27,459 nt of DNA from an uncultured Eggerthellaceae bacterium (GTDB taxonomy: Bacteria; Actinomycetota; Coriobacteriia; Coriobacteriales; Eggerthellaceae): contig CABVEH010000001.1 of NCBI GenBank assembly GCA_902497215.1, positions 1 to 27,459 on the forward strand, in the 5' to 3' direction. A program made the translations under genes and the position numbers. The notes beneath the pieces are model-generated. The model was not told the DNA's origin and made no database searches. It saw nothing but the letters and a program-made list of their open reading frames with translations. This document shows positions 14,699-22,095 of the stretch, piece by piece; the first letter of the stretch is position 1, and each line of letters opens with the position of its first letter.

Positions 14699-16678
14699 CT
14701 GCCAGACTCCCTTTCTTTCCCTGATGCACTCGAAGTAGACGACGCTGAGCGGCGGAACGTTCACCTTCGCGTGGAACGGCTGCCCTTCGAACGACCCGCG
14801 TTCGGTGGTTATGGCCGTGCGGTTGCGAAGCCCCGAGCCGCCGAAGCGGAGGTCATCGCTGTTGAAGGCCTCGACCAGGGTGCCTTCGTGCGGAAGGCCC
14901 ACCACCAGGCCCATCACCGGGTTCGGCGAGAAGTTGCAGCAGCACAGCACGTCGCACATCTCGCGGCCGTCGACAAGGTCGGCGTCTTCGGGCGTGGGCG
15001 ACGCCAGACGCAGGAACGCCACCGTGTCCTGGTCGCGGTTGTTGCGGTTCGCCCACTGGAAGCCCTGCGGCTCCATGTCGTTCAGCCACAGCGACGCGTG
15101 CTTCAGGTAGAAGGCGTTCAGCTCGGCCGAGAAGCGCTGCATCTGGGCGTGCGAGTCGAACCGCATCAGGTCCCATTCCAGTTCTTCCTTGAAGTTCCAT
15201 TCGTCGAACTGGGCGAATTCGGACCCCATGAACGTGAGCTTCTTGCCCGGGTGCGCGAACTGGTAGCCCATCAGCGTGCGCAACGTGGCGAACTTCTGCC
15301 CGTACTCGCCGAACATCTTGTTCACCATGGACTTCTTGCCGTACACGACCTCGTCGTGCGAGTATTCAAGTATGAAGGCCTCGCTGTAGGCGTAGTCCAT
15401 CGAGAAGGTCAGCTTGTCGTGGTTGCCAGCCCTGAACAGCGGGTCGGTTTGCGCGTAGTCCAACGTGTCGTGCATGAAGCCCATGTTCCACTTGAACGTG
15501 AAGCCCAGGCCGCCCAGGTAGGGCGGCAGCGTGACCATGGGGAAAGCGGTGGATTCCTCGGCCACCATGATGGCGCCGGGGTAGGCCTCAAGCACCGACG
15601 AGTTCAGCTTCTGCAGGAACGCGACAGCTTCCAGATTGATGTTGCCGCCGTCCTTGTTGGGCACCCATTCGTCGCGCCCGTAGTCCAGGTACAGCATGGA
15701 ACTGACCGCGTCCACGCGCAGCCCGTCGATGTGGTACACGTCGAACAGCTGCATGGCCGCCGAGATAAGGAAGCTGACCACCTGCGGCCGGCCGTAGTCG
15801 AACACCAGCGTGCCCCATTCGGCATGCTCGCCCTTGCGCGGGTCGGGGTATTCGTAAAGCGGCTGGCCGTCGAAGGAGGCCAGCGCGAAGGCATCGCGCG
15901 GGAAGTGCGCAGGCACCCAGTCCATGATCACGCCGATGCCGTGGGCGTGCATGGTGTCGACGAAGTACATGAAGTCCTGCGGTGTGCCGTATCGCGAGGT
16001 TATGGCGTAGTAGCCGGTGGTTTGGTAGCCCCACGAGTTGGGGAATGGGAACTCGGTGAGAGGCATGGGTTCGACGTGCGTGTAGCCCATCTTCACGCAG
16101 TACTCGGCCAGCTGGTCGGCCACGGTGCGGTAGTTGGGAAGGGGCCTGTCCTCGAAGTTGACGTCTTCCTTCTTCACGCCTTCGGGAAGCGGCGGCGTGC
16201 GCCACGAACCCAGGTGCATCTCGTAGATGGAGATGGGCTCGCGCTGCGCGTTGCGCGTGCGGCGCTTCTCCATGTAGTCGCCGTCGCGCCAGTCGTAGCC
16301 GTCGAGGTTCCACACCTTGGAAGCGGTGCTGAGGCCGTTTTCGGCATGGAAGGCGAAGGGGTCGGCCTTCAGACGGCCCTTGCCGTCGGCGCCGACTATG
16401 TAGTACTTGTAGACGTCGCCGACATGAAGGCCTGTGGCGACGCAGGCCCAAACGCCGGGATGGACCATCTGCATGGGATTGGCGGAATCGTCCCAGTCGT
16501 TGAACTCGCCCACCAGCGACACGGCCTTGGCATGGGGCGCCCACACCACGAACAGGTAAGCGTCGGGGCCCGCTTCTGGCAGCTTGTGGCATCCGAAGGT
16601 GAAATAGGCGCGCTGGGCATCGCCCCTGTCGAACAGATAGAGGTCCGGTTCTTTAAGATATTTCGAAACGGAGTCCAT
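13367..16678 (-). CDS. glgB-glgC: GlgB-GlgC: branching enzyme and ADP-glucose pyrophosphorylase in one open frame
   Basis: One uninterrupted frame of 1103 residues joins two enzymes that are normally separate. Residues 1-~650 are 1,4-alpha-glucan branching enzyme: CBM48 domain (about 30-110), GH13 barrel with [10 protein letters not shown] (nucleophile Asp323), [10 protein letters not shown] (acid/base Glu374) and [12 protein letters not shown] (transition-state Asp), and a C-terminal beta-domain ending [11 protein letters not shown]. After about a dozen residues, residue 661 is a Met that begins GlgC, with [28 protein letters not shown] and a C-terminal beta-helix, ending in an acidic Ala-rich tail. 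No stop lies between the two. A ribosome site (GGGAG, 14711-14707) stands 8 nt before that Met, so free GlgC may also be made. The ATG at 16678 starts the operon glgB-C-D-A. See the separate glgC entry. Confidence 0.85.
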   Translation of the reverse strand: MDSVSKYLKEPDLYLFDRGDAQRAYFTFGCHKLPEAGPDAYLFVVWAPHAKAVSLVGEFNDWDDSANPMQMVHPGVWACVATGLHVGDVYKYYIVGADGKGRLKADPFAFHAENGLSTASKVWNLDGYDWRDGDYMEKRRTRNAQREPISIYEMHLGSWRTPPLPEGVKKEDVNFEDRPLPNYRTVADQLAEYCVKMGYTHVEPMPLTEFPFPNSWGYQTTGYYAITSRYGTPQDFMYFVDTMHAHGIGVIMDWVPAHFPRDAFALASFDGQPLYEYPDPRKGEHAEWGTLVFDYGRPQVVSFLISAAMQLFDVYHIDGLRVDAVSSMLYLDYGRDEWVPNKDGGNINLEAVAFLQKLNSSVLEAYPGAIMVAEESTAFPMVTLPPYLGGLGFTFKWNMGFMHDTLDYAQTDPLFRAGNHDKLTFSMDYAYSEAFILEYSHDEVVYGKKSMVNKMFGEYGQKFATLRTLMGYQFAHPGKKLTFMGSEFAQFDEWNFKEELEWDLMRFDSHAQMQRFSAELNAFYLKHASLWLNDMEPQGFQWANRNNRDQDTVAFLRLASPTPEDADLVDGREMCDVLCCCNFSPNPVMGLVVGLPHEGTLVEAFNSDDLRFGGSGLRNRTAITTERGSFEGQPFHAKVNVPPLSVVYFECIRERKGVWQMNDHEECVAMILAGGQGSRLGVLTRYRAKPAVPYGGKYRIIDFTLSNCENSGIGVVGVLTQYEPFVLNSYIGTGAPWDLDSPSGGVFVLSPYTRVGDVGSWYAGTADAIYQNTNFIDKFTPDYVVVLSGDHIYKMDYSRMVAFHKSHDADVTIAAMPVPIEEASRFGILAADENDQVTDFVEKPADPPSNLASMGVYVFSWDKARRYLMLDADDPESSHDFGKDVIPAMLGAGERLFAYPFEGYWRDVGTVESLWEANMDLLEDDPPLNLADNSWKIYSRNPFMPAALIGEEAVLDTCLVPEGCELDGEVDHSILFQGVQVDNGAKVKDSVVMLSSRIEPGAVVNRAILAEDVVVKAGAKVGGEGDLCVVGANATIMEGAVVKPGQTIEPGAIVEAAHDADDAQDDAAVVAAPGADTLGVGVPGIDVVVDSVPAAEGEEAQDE

Positions 16679-16680
16679 TG

Positions 16681-16818
16681 ATGACAGTATACATACGGCG
16701 CGTAGACGAAACGGCTACGCGCGCCATCTGTCACCAGTTGGCTACCCTAGCGGCGTGTCGGGGAGCATGCATGTATCATTATTGAGCGCTGGTGGAAGAC
16801 GGGGCGACGGGAGAAGCG
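16681..16818. promoter_or_regulatory. Divergent promoter region between the glgB operon and nat, with an 8-bp inverted repeat
   Basis: A perfect inverted repeat GCGCGTAG (16698-16705)-N9-CTACGCGC (16715-16722) lies just upstream of glgB. On the minus strand a -10-like TATACT sits only 7 nt before the glgB ATG, which would give an almost leaderless mRNA; no -35 box is clear. On the plus strand TATCAT (16774-16779) is a possible -10 for nat, also without a clear -35 box. The repeat is a candidate operator for the glycogen operon. Confidence 0.4.
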
Positions 16819-17631
16819 ATGCTTGCAGACGATCAGGTGCAGAAATACTTGGACCGCATCGGGTTCGAAGGCAATCCACGCGCCGACCACAACACCCTCG
16901 ACGAACTCGTGCGCCTGCACCAGAGCAGCGTGCCCTTCGAAACGGTGACGCTTCACCGCAGCGGGGCAGCGCCGTCGCTTGATGTCGACGACATCTATCG
17001 CAAGATCGTAGAGCAAAGGTTCGGGGGCTACTGCTTCGAGCTCAACAAGTTGTTCTCTGCACTGCTCGAGTCTATAGGCTTCGAAACGTACCCTGTGTTG
17101 TGCCGCGCCGTTCGAGGTCGCGAAGGGCTGATGCCCATAAACCACCGCGGCACGGTCGTGGCCCTTGAAGATGGACTTTGTTCCGTTGACGTAGGCTTCG
17201 GAGGACCTATGCCTTCGGGAGCGCTGATGCTTGACGATGGTTTGGAGCAAGACATCAACGGCGAAATCTACATTGCAACCCTCCGCGATGGGTGGTGGCA
17301 TGTCGACCGAATCACGCAATCGGCCAACGACCTGTACGACGACCATCTGCCCGAAAGGCGGCAGACCGAACTGACGCTGTGCGAGGCGAAGGTCGAAGAG
17401 CTCGACTTCGATTCGCTGAACGGGTTCTTTTCGGCGCCCGGAACGCTGTTCCGCGACCACGAGATCGCGAACATGCGCACGAAGGACGGTTACTGCGGAA
17501 TGAAGGATGGCGTGCTGACCAAGCGATCGAACAGCGTGAAGGAAGTCATTGAACTTGACGACCCCGAGCATATCGACCAGGTACTCGCCGACCTGTTCGG
17601 CATGGTCAACATCAAAGACTGGCCGACGTGA
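16819..17631 (+). CDS. nat: Arylamine N-acetyltransferase
   Basis: A 270-residue cytoplasmic enzyme that transfers acetyl from acetyl-CoA to arylamines, arylhydroxylamines or hydrazines. The catalytic triad is visible: Cys72 in RFGGYCFELN, His109 in MPINHRGTVV and Asp124 in CSVDVGFGGP, at the usual family spacing. The ATG at 16819 is preferred over a GTG at 16792 because GGGAG lies 5 nt upstream and the N-terminus (MLADDQVQKYLDRIGF) matches the family. It is the only plus-strand gene between glgB and the membrane-protein gene, so it is transcribed alone and ends at a 10-bp stem. Bacterial NATs can acetylate aromatic drugs, but the natural substrate here is not known. Family and active site are secure. 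Confidence 0.95.
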   Translation: MLADDQVQKYLDRIGFEGNPRADHNTLDELVRLHQSSVPFETVTLHRSGAAPSLDVDDIYRKIVEQRFGGYCFELNKLFSALLESIGFETYPVLCRAVRGREGLMPINHRGTVVALEDGLCSVDVGFGGPMPSGALMLDDGLEQDINGEIYIATLRDGWWHVDRITQSANDLYDDHLPERRQTELTLCEAKVEELDFDSLNGFFSAPGTLFRDHEIANMRTKDGYCGMKDGVLTKRSNSVKEVIELDDPEHIDQVLADLFGMVNIKDWPT

Positions 17632-17632
17632 C

Positions 17633-17657
17633 AGGGGCGCACATGAAGTGCGCCCCT
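17633..17657. terminator. Hairpin between the convergent nat and Pro-rich membrane protein genes
   Basis: A perfect 10-bp stem AGGGGCGCAC / GTGCGCCCCT with a 5-nt loop starts 1 nt after the nat stop codon. It is symmetrical and lies between convergent genes, so it can serve both strands. The T-run is poor on both sides, so termination may depend on the stem strength or on other factors. Confidence 0.65.
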
Positions 17658-17685
17658 ACGTCAACATACCTGTTTAAACCTGCTT

Positions 17686-18822
17686 CTAGAAAGCGAAGAG
17701 GTAGTCGAGCTCGTCGGTCCAGCTCTCGGGGTCAAGAACCCACTTGTCGCCCTGCTTGGTCAGGTCGTAGTCGACCATTGAGTCGTCGGTGGGCGTGGTG
17801 GAATTGACCGCATCCATAAGCGCCTTGCCGATGGCCTCGTAGGCCGCCTCCATCGTGGAGTACTGGCTTACGTCGCCGGACAGCAACGTGGAGATCTGCG
17901 CCTCGAACTCGGTCGCGATGGAATACGTGTCCTTGCACGTTATCGTGTACCAAGCCTCGCCCGTGCCTTCGCTTCCGTCGATGTCGGTGAAGTCGTACTC
18001 GTAGTCAAAGCCCTGAATCATGGCCTTCGCCAGCTCGGTCGGGTCGACCTTCAAATCGGCAAGGCTCAGGTTCTCGGAAGCCAGTTCGGAATTCAGCGAT
18101 TCCTCGACGATTGCCGCGATGGTGGCAACCATAGCAGGGTCGGCCGATTTGATCTTGTCCAGCTCGGGGTCGATCACGTCGTAGAGCTCGTCGTCAAGAC
18201 GGTCGGCAAGGGCGCTCGAAGCGGCAGAGCTCGAAATCGCCGACGAACTCTGAGAGGCATATATGTCAGTGAAGTCCACATCGGCTTCGTCCAACGCACT
18301 AAGAGCAGTGAATATCAAGATGCTGTTGACGATGATCATGATGATGGAAAGCACCAAGCCCACGATGCCGCAGATGCGACCGGCCTTGCCCTGGCCCTGC
18401 GTGCCGCCGGCCTTGAAGTACTTGCCCGCCAAAACGATGGCGACGATGCCGAGCACGATGCCGACGATCGGTATGAAGCAGAACACGATGGCCAGGATGC
18501 CGCACACGAGCGCCCCGGTAGGGCTGGGCTGACCAGCTGGGGCAGGAGCCCCTGCGTAAGGCGCGCCCTGCGGAGGCATCGGCTGCGTGGGAACAGGCTG
18601 CCCGGTCGGCGGCATGGGCTGCGTCTGCGTGGGCTGTCCTGCAGCAGGAACGGCCTGTGCAGGGATAGGCTCGGTTGCTGGCGCGGCTTGAGGCTCGCCA
18701 ACAGCCGTCGCCGGCTGCTCGACCGGCATGGTTTCCTGCGAAGCCACCTCGGCGTTCTGTGCGCCGGCGTCGCTTGCACCCATGCTTTCTTCGGGCACGT
18801 TGGTGGGGTCTTTCTCGTCCAT
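17686..18822 (-). CDS. Pro-rich membrane protein with DUF4190-like helices and an extracytoplasmic domain
   Basis: A 378-residue protein. Residues 1-103 are acidic and then Pro/Gln/Ala-rich with short repeats around PTQPMPP. Residues 104-133 form a long hydrophobic stretch (possibly a hairpin of two short helices) and 149-174 a further membrane helix, with a GQGKAGRICG link between them, as in DUF4190-like proteins. After a Ser/Ala-rich linker (~185-205), residues ~205-378 form an acidic soluble domain ending in DELDYLFAF. The ATG at 18822 has AAGGAG 5 nt upstream. The gene lies downstream of the histidine kinase with a 120-bp gap. No enzymatic motif is visible; I do not recognise a function. 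Such proteins are common in Coriobacteriia and may serve envelope stress or surface roles, but that is speculation. Confidence 0.8.
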   Translation of the reverse strand: MDEKDPTNVPEESMGASDAGAQNAEVASQETMPVEQPATAVGEPQAAPATEPIPAQAVPAAGQPTQTQPMPPTGQPVPTQPMPPQGAPYAGAPAPAGQPSPTGALVCGILAIVFCFIPIVGIVLGIVAIVLAGKYFKAGGTQGQGKAGRICGIVGLVLSIIMIIVNSILIFTALSALDEADVDFTDIYASQSSSAISSSAASSALADRLDDELYDVIDPELDKIKSADPAMVATIAAIVEESLNSELASENLSLADLKVDPTELAKAMIQGFDYEYDFTDIDGSEGTGEAWYTITCKDTYSIATEFEAQISTLLSGDVSQYSTMEAAYEAIGKALMDAVNSTTPTDDSMVDYDLTKQGDKWVLDPESWTDELDYLFAF

Positions 18823-18942
18823 TGTCGCTCCTTATGGTTTGCGCTTAACCGCCGTGTTCGACGGTCACATCCAATTCTAGCCGAAGAAGCAACCTTGACT
18901 TGAAACAGAGGCGTAACAGGAGCCGGCCGAAGTATTAAAAGC
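18823..18942. other. Short gap between the histidine kinase and the Pro-rich membrane protein
   Basis: On the minus strand TAGAAT lies about 55 nt before the membrane-protein start and could be a -10 box, but no -35 box fits. No convincing terminator for the kinase gene is visible, so partial cotranscription is possible. Confidence 0.3.
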
Positions 18943-21891
18943 CTACCCCACCCACTTCTTGAGCATGCGCACCAGCGTGTCGATTTCGAGCGGCTTGGAC
19001 ATGTGGTCGTTCATGCCCACGCTGTGGGAATGCTTCACGTCCTCGGCGAACGCGTCGGCAGACAGCGCGATTATCGGAATCTGGGCAAGGTCGGGACGCT
19101 GCATGGCCGCCGCACGGATAGCAGTGGCAGCCTCGTACCCGTTCATGACAGGCATCTGGATGTCCATGAGCACCGCGTCGTAGTAGTTGGGCTCGTGTTC
19201 GACCAGCGCATCCAGCGCGATCTTTCCGTTCTCGGCATGGTCCACTTCGGCGCCGGTAAGCTCAAGCAGCTCTTGCGCGATGGTGGCGGCCATCATGTTG
19301 TCCTCAGTGAGAAGGATGCGCTTGCCTTGGTACCCAAGCTCTTCGAGCATGACCTGCTCGTCGTTGATGGACGACGCCTCGCCGTCGATCAGGTCGTTCA
19401 TCACCTGAATAAGCCTGGACCTGAACAGCGGCTTCGATATGAACGCATCGACGCCGACCTCTCGCGCCTCCTGCTCGATGATCGACCAGTCGTAGCCCGA
19501 CAGGATGATTATGGGCATGCTGTCCGCGGTCACCTCGCGTATCTTCTTGGCCGCTTCGAGTCCGCTCATCCCAGGCATGCGCCAGTCGAGGATCACGGCG
19601 TCGAAGGGGTTGCCCGCATCCGCCGCCTTGACCACCGCTTCGATGCCCTCCTGCCCGGACATCACGTACTCGGACTGCATCCCGATGTCGTCGAGCAGCA
19701 CGCATGCGCCTTCGCAGGCCACGGCGTCGTCGTCGACCACCAGGACGCGAAGGCCTTCGAGCTTCGAGATGTCCTCCTGTGCGCCGTCGCGAAGCTTCAG
19801 GTGCACCGTGACCGTGAACGTGGTTCCCTCTCCTTCGGTGGATTCAACCTCGACGGAGCCGTTCATCATGTCAACGACGCTCTTGACGATCGCCATGCCA
19901 AGCCCAGTGCCTTCGACCTTCGTAGTGCGCGAGTCGTTGGCGCGCGTGAAGGGCTCGAACACCGTCTTCAGGAACTCCTCGCTCATGCCGCAGCCGGTGT
20001 CGGCGAACACGAACTCGTAGCATCCGCTGTCGGGGATGCGGCTTGGAAGCTCGGCTATGCGAAGCGAGATGTCGCCGCCGTCGGGGGTGAACTTGATGGA
20101 GTTGCCCATGATGTTCACAAACACCTGCTGCAACCTGGTGGGGTCGCCTATGACGTGCTCGTGCTTTATCTCCATCAGGTCGACCTTCAGGTTCTGCTTC
20201 TTTGCAGCGATCTGCGGGTTGATGATGGTTATGAGGCTTTCGATGGTCTCAGAAAGCTCGAACGATTCCTCGGAAAGCCCGATGGTTCCCGACTCGATCT
20301 TGGCCATGTCGAGCACCTCGTTGATGAGCCCAAGCAGGTGGCGGCTTGCCGACGTGATGTTGGCGAGGCACTCGCGCACCCTTTCGGGGTCGTCGACGTG
20401 CATGCCTGCAATGGCTGTGAGGCCCATGATCGAGTTCATGGGGGTGCGGATGTCGTGCGACATGGAGTTGAGGAAGTCGCTCTTGGCCTGCGACGCATGC
20501 TCAGCGGCCTTGAATGCGTCCTCGAGGGCATGACGCGACTCGATTTCGGCCTTCTTGGAATCGGTTATGTCCTGCACGGCCACGAGAACCTGAGTAGGCC
20601 TTCCCTTCTCGTCGCGCGTGAGAGAGAGCACGGATATCTGGAACCAGCGGTCGTCGTTCTTGGTGCGGCATTCCTGCTGAAAGAACGGCACGTCGCTTGG
20701 AAGCTGCCTTGTGATTTCCTTGGGGTCGAGCACTGCAAGGGTCTCGCCCGTGTCCCCAGCCTCGATGGTGTCGCCGAAGAATTTGCAGAACTCCTCAAAG
20801 CTGCCTTCGGCCGGAAGGCCGGTGCGCACGCCGCTGCTCTTCAGGTACTCGTAAGTGCGGCCAACCAGGTCGACGGACAGCAGGCTGCTGAACAGGTTGG
20901 TGGACGCGTCGATGATGCGCGTAGCCGCCTGGCGCTCGAGCAGGAGTGCCTTGTTCCTCTTGCGCGACTGCACCATGAACACCACGATCACCAACAAGGC
21001 GGCCAGCAGCACGCCGGCTACCAGGATCAGCCCAGCCCAGTTGGCGTTGCTGACCATTCGGTTGGTGATGTGCGCAGGGAACGAACGCACCAGCACCCAG
21101 TCGGAGGACGCCAGCTTCATTATGTAGGTGTTCCCCACGCCTTCGGAGGTTCGGTAGGTGAAGCTGATCGAAACCCCGTCGGCTATGTACTGGTCGACCT
21201 GTTCGACCGTGAGGTCGCCGCCGAGGTCTTCGCTGTCGAACATTTCGTTGATGTACTGCGCGTTGGGCCTTTCCGGTGCAGCCTTGGCGATGATTTCCCC
21301 GTCGGGCTTGCAAAGATAAGTGGGGGTGGCCTCACCCGAGAAGTTGGTGGTCATGACCTCGGTAAGCGTGCTTTCCTGATAGACGCTTACGACCACTCCG
21401 ACGACCTCGCCTTCGAATTCCACCGGAGCGAAGAAGGCGACGATGTTCTGGCCGTCGAACACGGCGTTGTTGATGAAGCAGGTGCCGCTTTCGCCCTTCA
21501 TGCCCTCGATGTAGTAATAGCGGTCGTTTGCCGTGTCTACGCGGCCGTCAAGGTTGTACGCCATTCCGTCGGGGGTCACGAAGAACGAGTCGTCGAACTG
21601 GGCGAGGTCGAGCGTGGCGACGGCTTCGAGCGGATCGACGTTCGCGCTGGTAAGCGAATCCTCGTACACGCTTGCGACCATTTGCACGCTGCGAAGGGAG
21701 TTGTCGAGCAGGTCGTTGACGCGCCTGGCCGTCTGGCCGGCCGACGTTTCCAGGTATTCGCCGTTCTGTGCGACGATCCTTTCGGTGTTCGCATTCATGA
21801 ACATCAGCAGCGCGATCACGACGGCGATCACCGCTACCACGACAGCTAGGATGCGGTTGCGAAGCGTGCTCTGCTCTTTGTTGTTCTTCAT
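18943..21891 (-). CDS. Hybrid sensor histidine kinase with dCache-like sensor and two receiver domains
   Basis: A 982-residue membrane sensor. A short basic N-terminus precedes TM1 (about 14-32); residues ~33-280 form a large outside domain of dCache type (contains DRYYYIEGMKG, typical of ligand-binding Cache folds); TM2 lies at ~286-308. Then follow a PAS-like region (~330-460), HisKA with His479 in MSHDIRTPMNSIMG, HATPase_c with the N box (LQQVFVNIMGNSIKFTP), DTGCGM and GTGLGM, and two receiver domains with phosphoacceptor Asp769 (AVILDWRMPGMSG) and Asp910 (AVLMDIQMPVMNGYEA). There is no HPt domain and no response-regulator gene nearby, so the output partner lies elsewhere. The ATG at 21891 gives a normal N-terminus, though the ribosome site is weak. 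A -10 TATAAT lies ~95 nt upstream. Architecture secure; signal unknown. Confidence 0.93.
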   Translation of the reverse strand: MKNNKEQSTLRNRILAVVVAVIAVVIALLMFMNANTERIVAQNGEYLETSAGQTARRVNDLLDNSLRSVQMVASVYEDSLTSANVDPLEAVATLDLAQFDDSFFVTPDGMAYNLDGRVDTANDRYYYIEGMKGESGTCFINNAVFDGQNIVAFFAPVEFEGEVVGVVVSVYQESTLTEVMTTNFSGEATPTYLCKPDGEIIAKAAPERPNAQYINEMFDSEDLGGDLTVEQVDQYIADGVSISFTYRTSEGVGNTYIMKLASSDWVLVRSFPAHITNRMVSNANWAGLILVAGVLLAALLVIVVFMVQSRKRNKALLLERQAATRIIDASTNLFSSLLSVDLVGRTYEYLKSSGVRTGLPAEGSFEEFCKFFGDTIEAGDTGETLAVLDPKEITRQLPSDVPFFQQECRTKNDDRWFQISVLSLTRDEKGRPTQVLVAVQDITDSKKAEIESRHALEDAFKAAEHASQAKSDFLNSMSHDIRTPMNSIMGLTAIAGMHVDDPERVRECLANITSASRHLLGLINEVLDMAKIESGTIGLSEESFELSETIESLITIINPQIAAKKQNLKVDLMEIKHEHVIGDPTRLQQVFVNIMGNSIKFTPDGGDISLRIAELPSRIPDSGCYEFVFADTGCGMSEEFLKTVFEPFTRANDSRTTKVEGTGLGMAIVKSVVDMMNGSVEVESTEGEGTTFTVTVHLKLRDGAQEDISKLEGLRVLVVDDDAVACEGACVLLDDIGMQSEYVMSGQEGIEAVVKAADAGNPFDAVILDWRMPGMSGLEAAKKIREVTADSMPIIILSGYDWSIIEQEAREVGVDAFISKPLFRSRLIQVMNDLIDGEASSINDEQVMLEELGYQGKRILLTEDNMMAATIAQELLELTGAEVDHAENGKIALDALVEHEPNYYDAVLMDIQMPVMNGYEAATAIRAAAMQRPDLAQIPIIALSADAFAEDVKHSHSVGMNDHMSKPLEIDTLVRMLKKWVG

Positions 21892-21988
21892 TTCGGCAGC
21901 CTATCTGATCGGGCGTCGGGTCGTTGCTGCGACAATGCTGCGCCAGTAGCTCGAACCCCGGTCGAAAGCATTTCTGCATTTGGATTCA

Positions 21989-21994
21989 ATTATA
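21989..21994 (-). promoter_or_regulatory. Candidate -10 box for the histidine kinase gene
   Basis: A perfect TATAAT on the minus strand, about 95 nt before the kinase ATG. The -35 position has no close match, so the promoter is either weak or assisted by an activator. Confidence 0.45.
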
Positions 21995-22026
21995 TAGAAA
22001 GGCCGTCGAACATTCGCCCGAACGGG

Positions 22027-22079
22027 AAACCTTTCCAAAAAGAACCGAAAGGTTTGGTAGCGCGTGTCGGAGGACGCGC
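22027..22079 (-). terminator. Composite hairpin region after the surface-protein gene
   Basis: On the minus strand the first stem after the surface-protein stop is GCGCGT/ACGCGC (22079-22060). It is followed by AAACCTTTC/GAAAGGTTT (9-bp arms at 22055-22047 and 22035-22027) with a T5 run in the loop. A smaller stem AACC-TTTC-GGTT overlaps the second one, so the two cannot form together. Probably the terminator of the surface-protein transcript. Confidence 0.5.
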
Positions 22080-22095
22080 ATTGTTGCGCCAAAGG

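Noticed and set aside
13283..16681. 1132-codon open frame on the plus strand opposite glgB-glgC
   Set aside because: Same shadow effect; composition is His/Val/Arg-rich and no motif is recognisable. The length is striking but follows from the codon use of the real genes.
19003..21849. 948-codon open frame opposite the histidine kinase
   Set aside because: Shadow of a clear kinase gene; no ribosome site or domain was seen.
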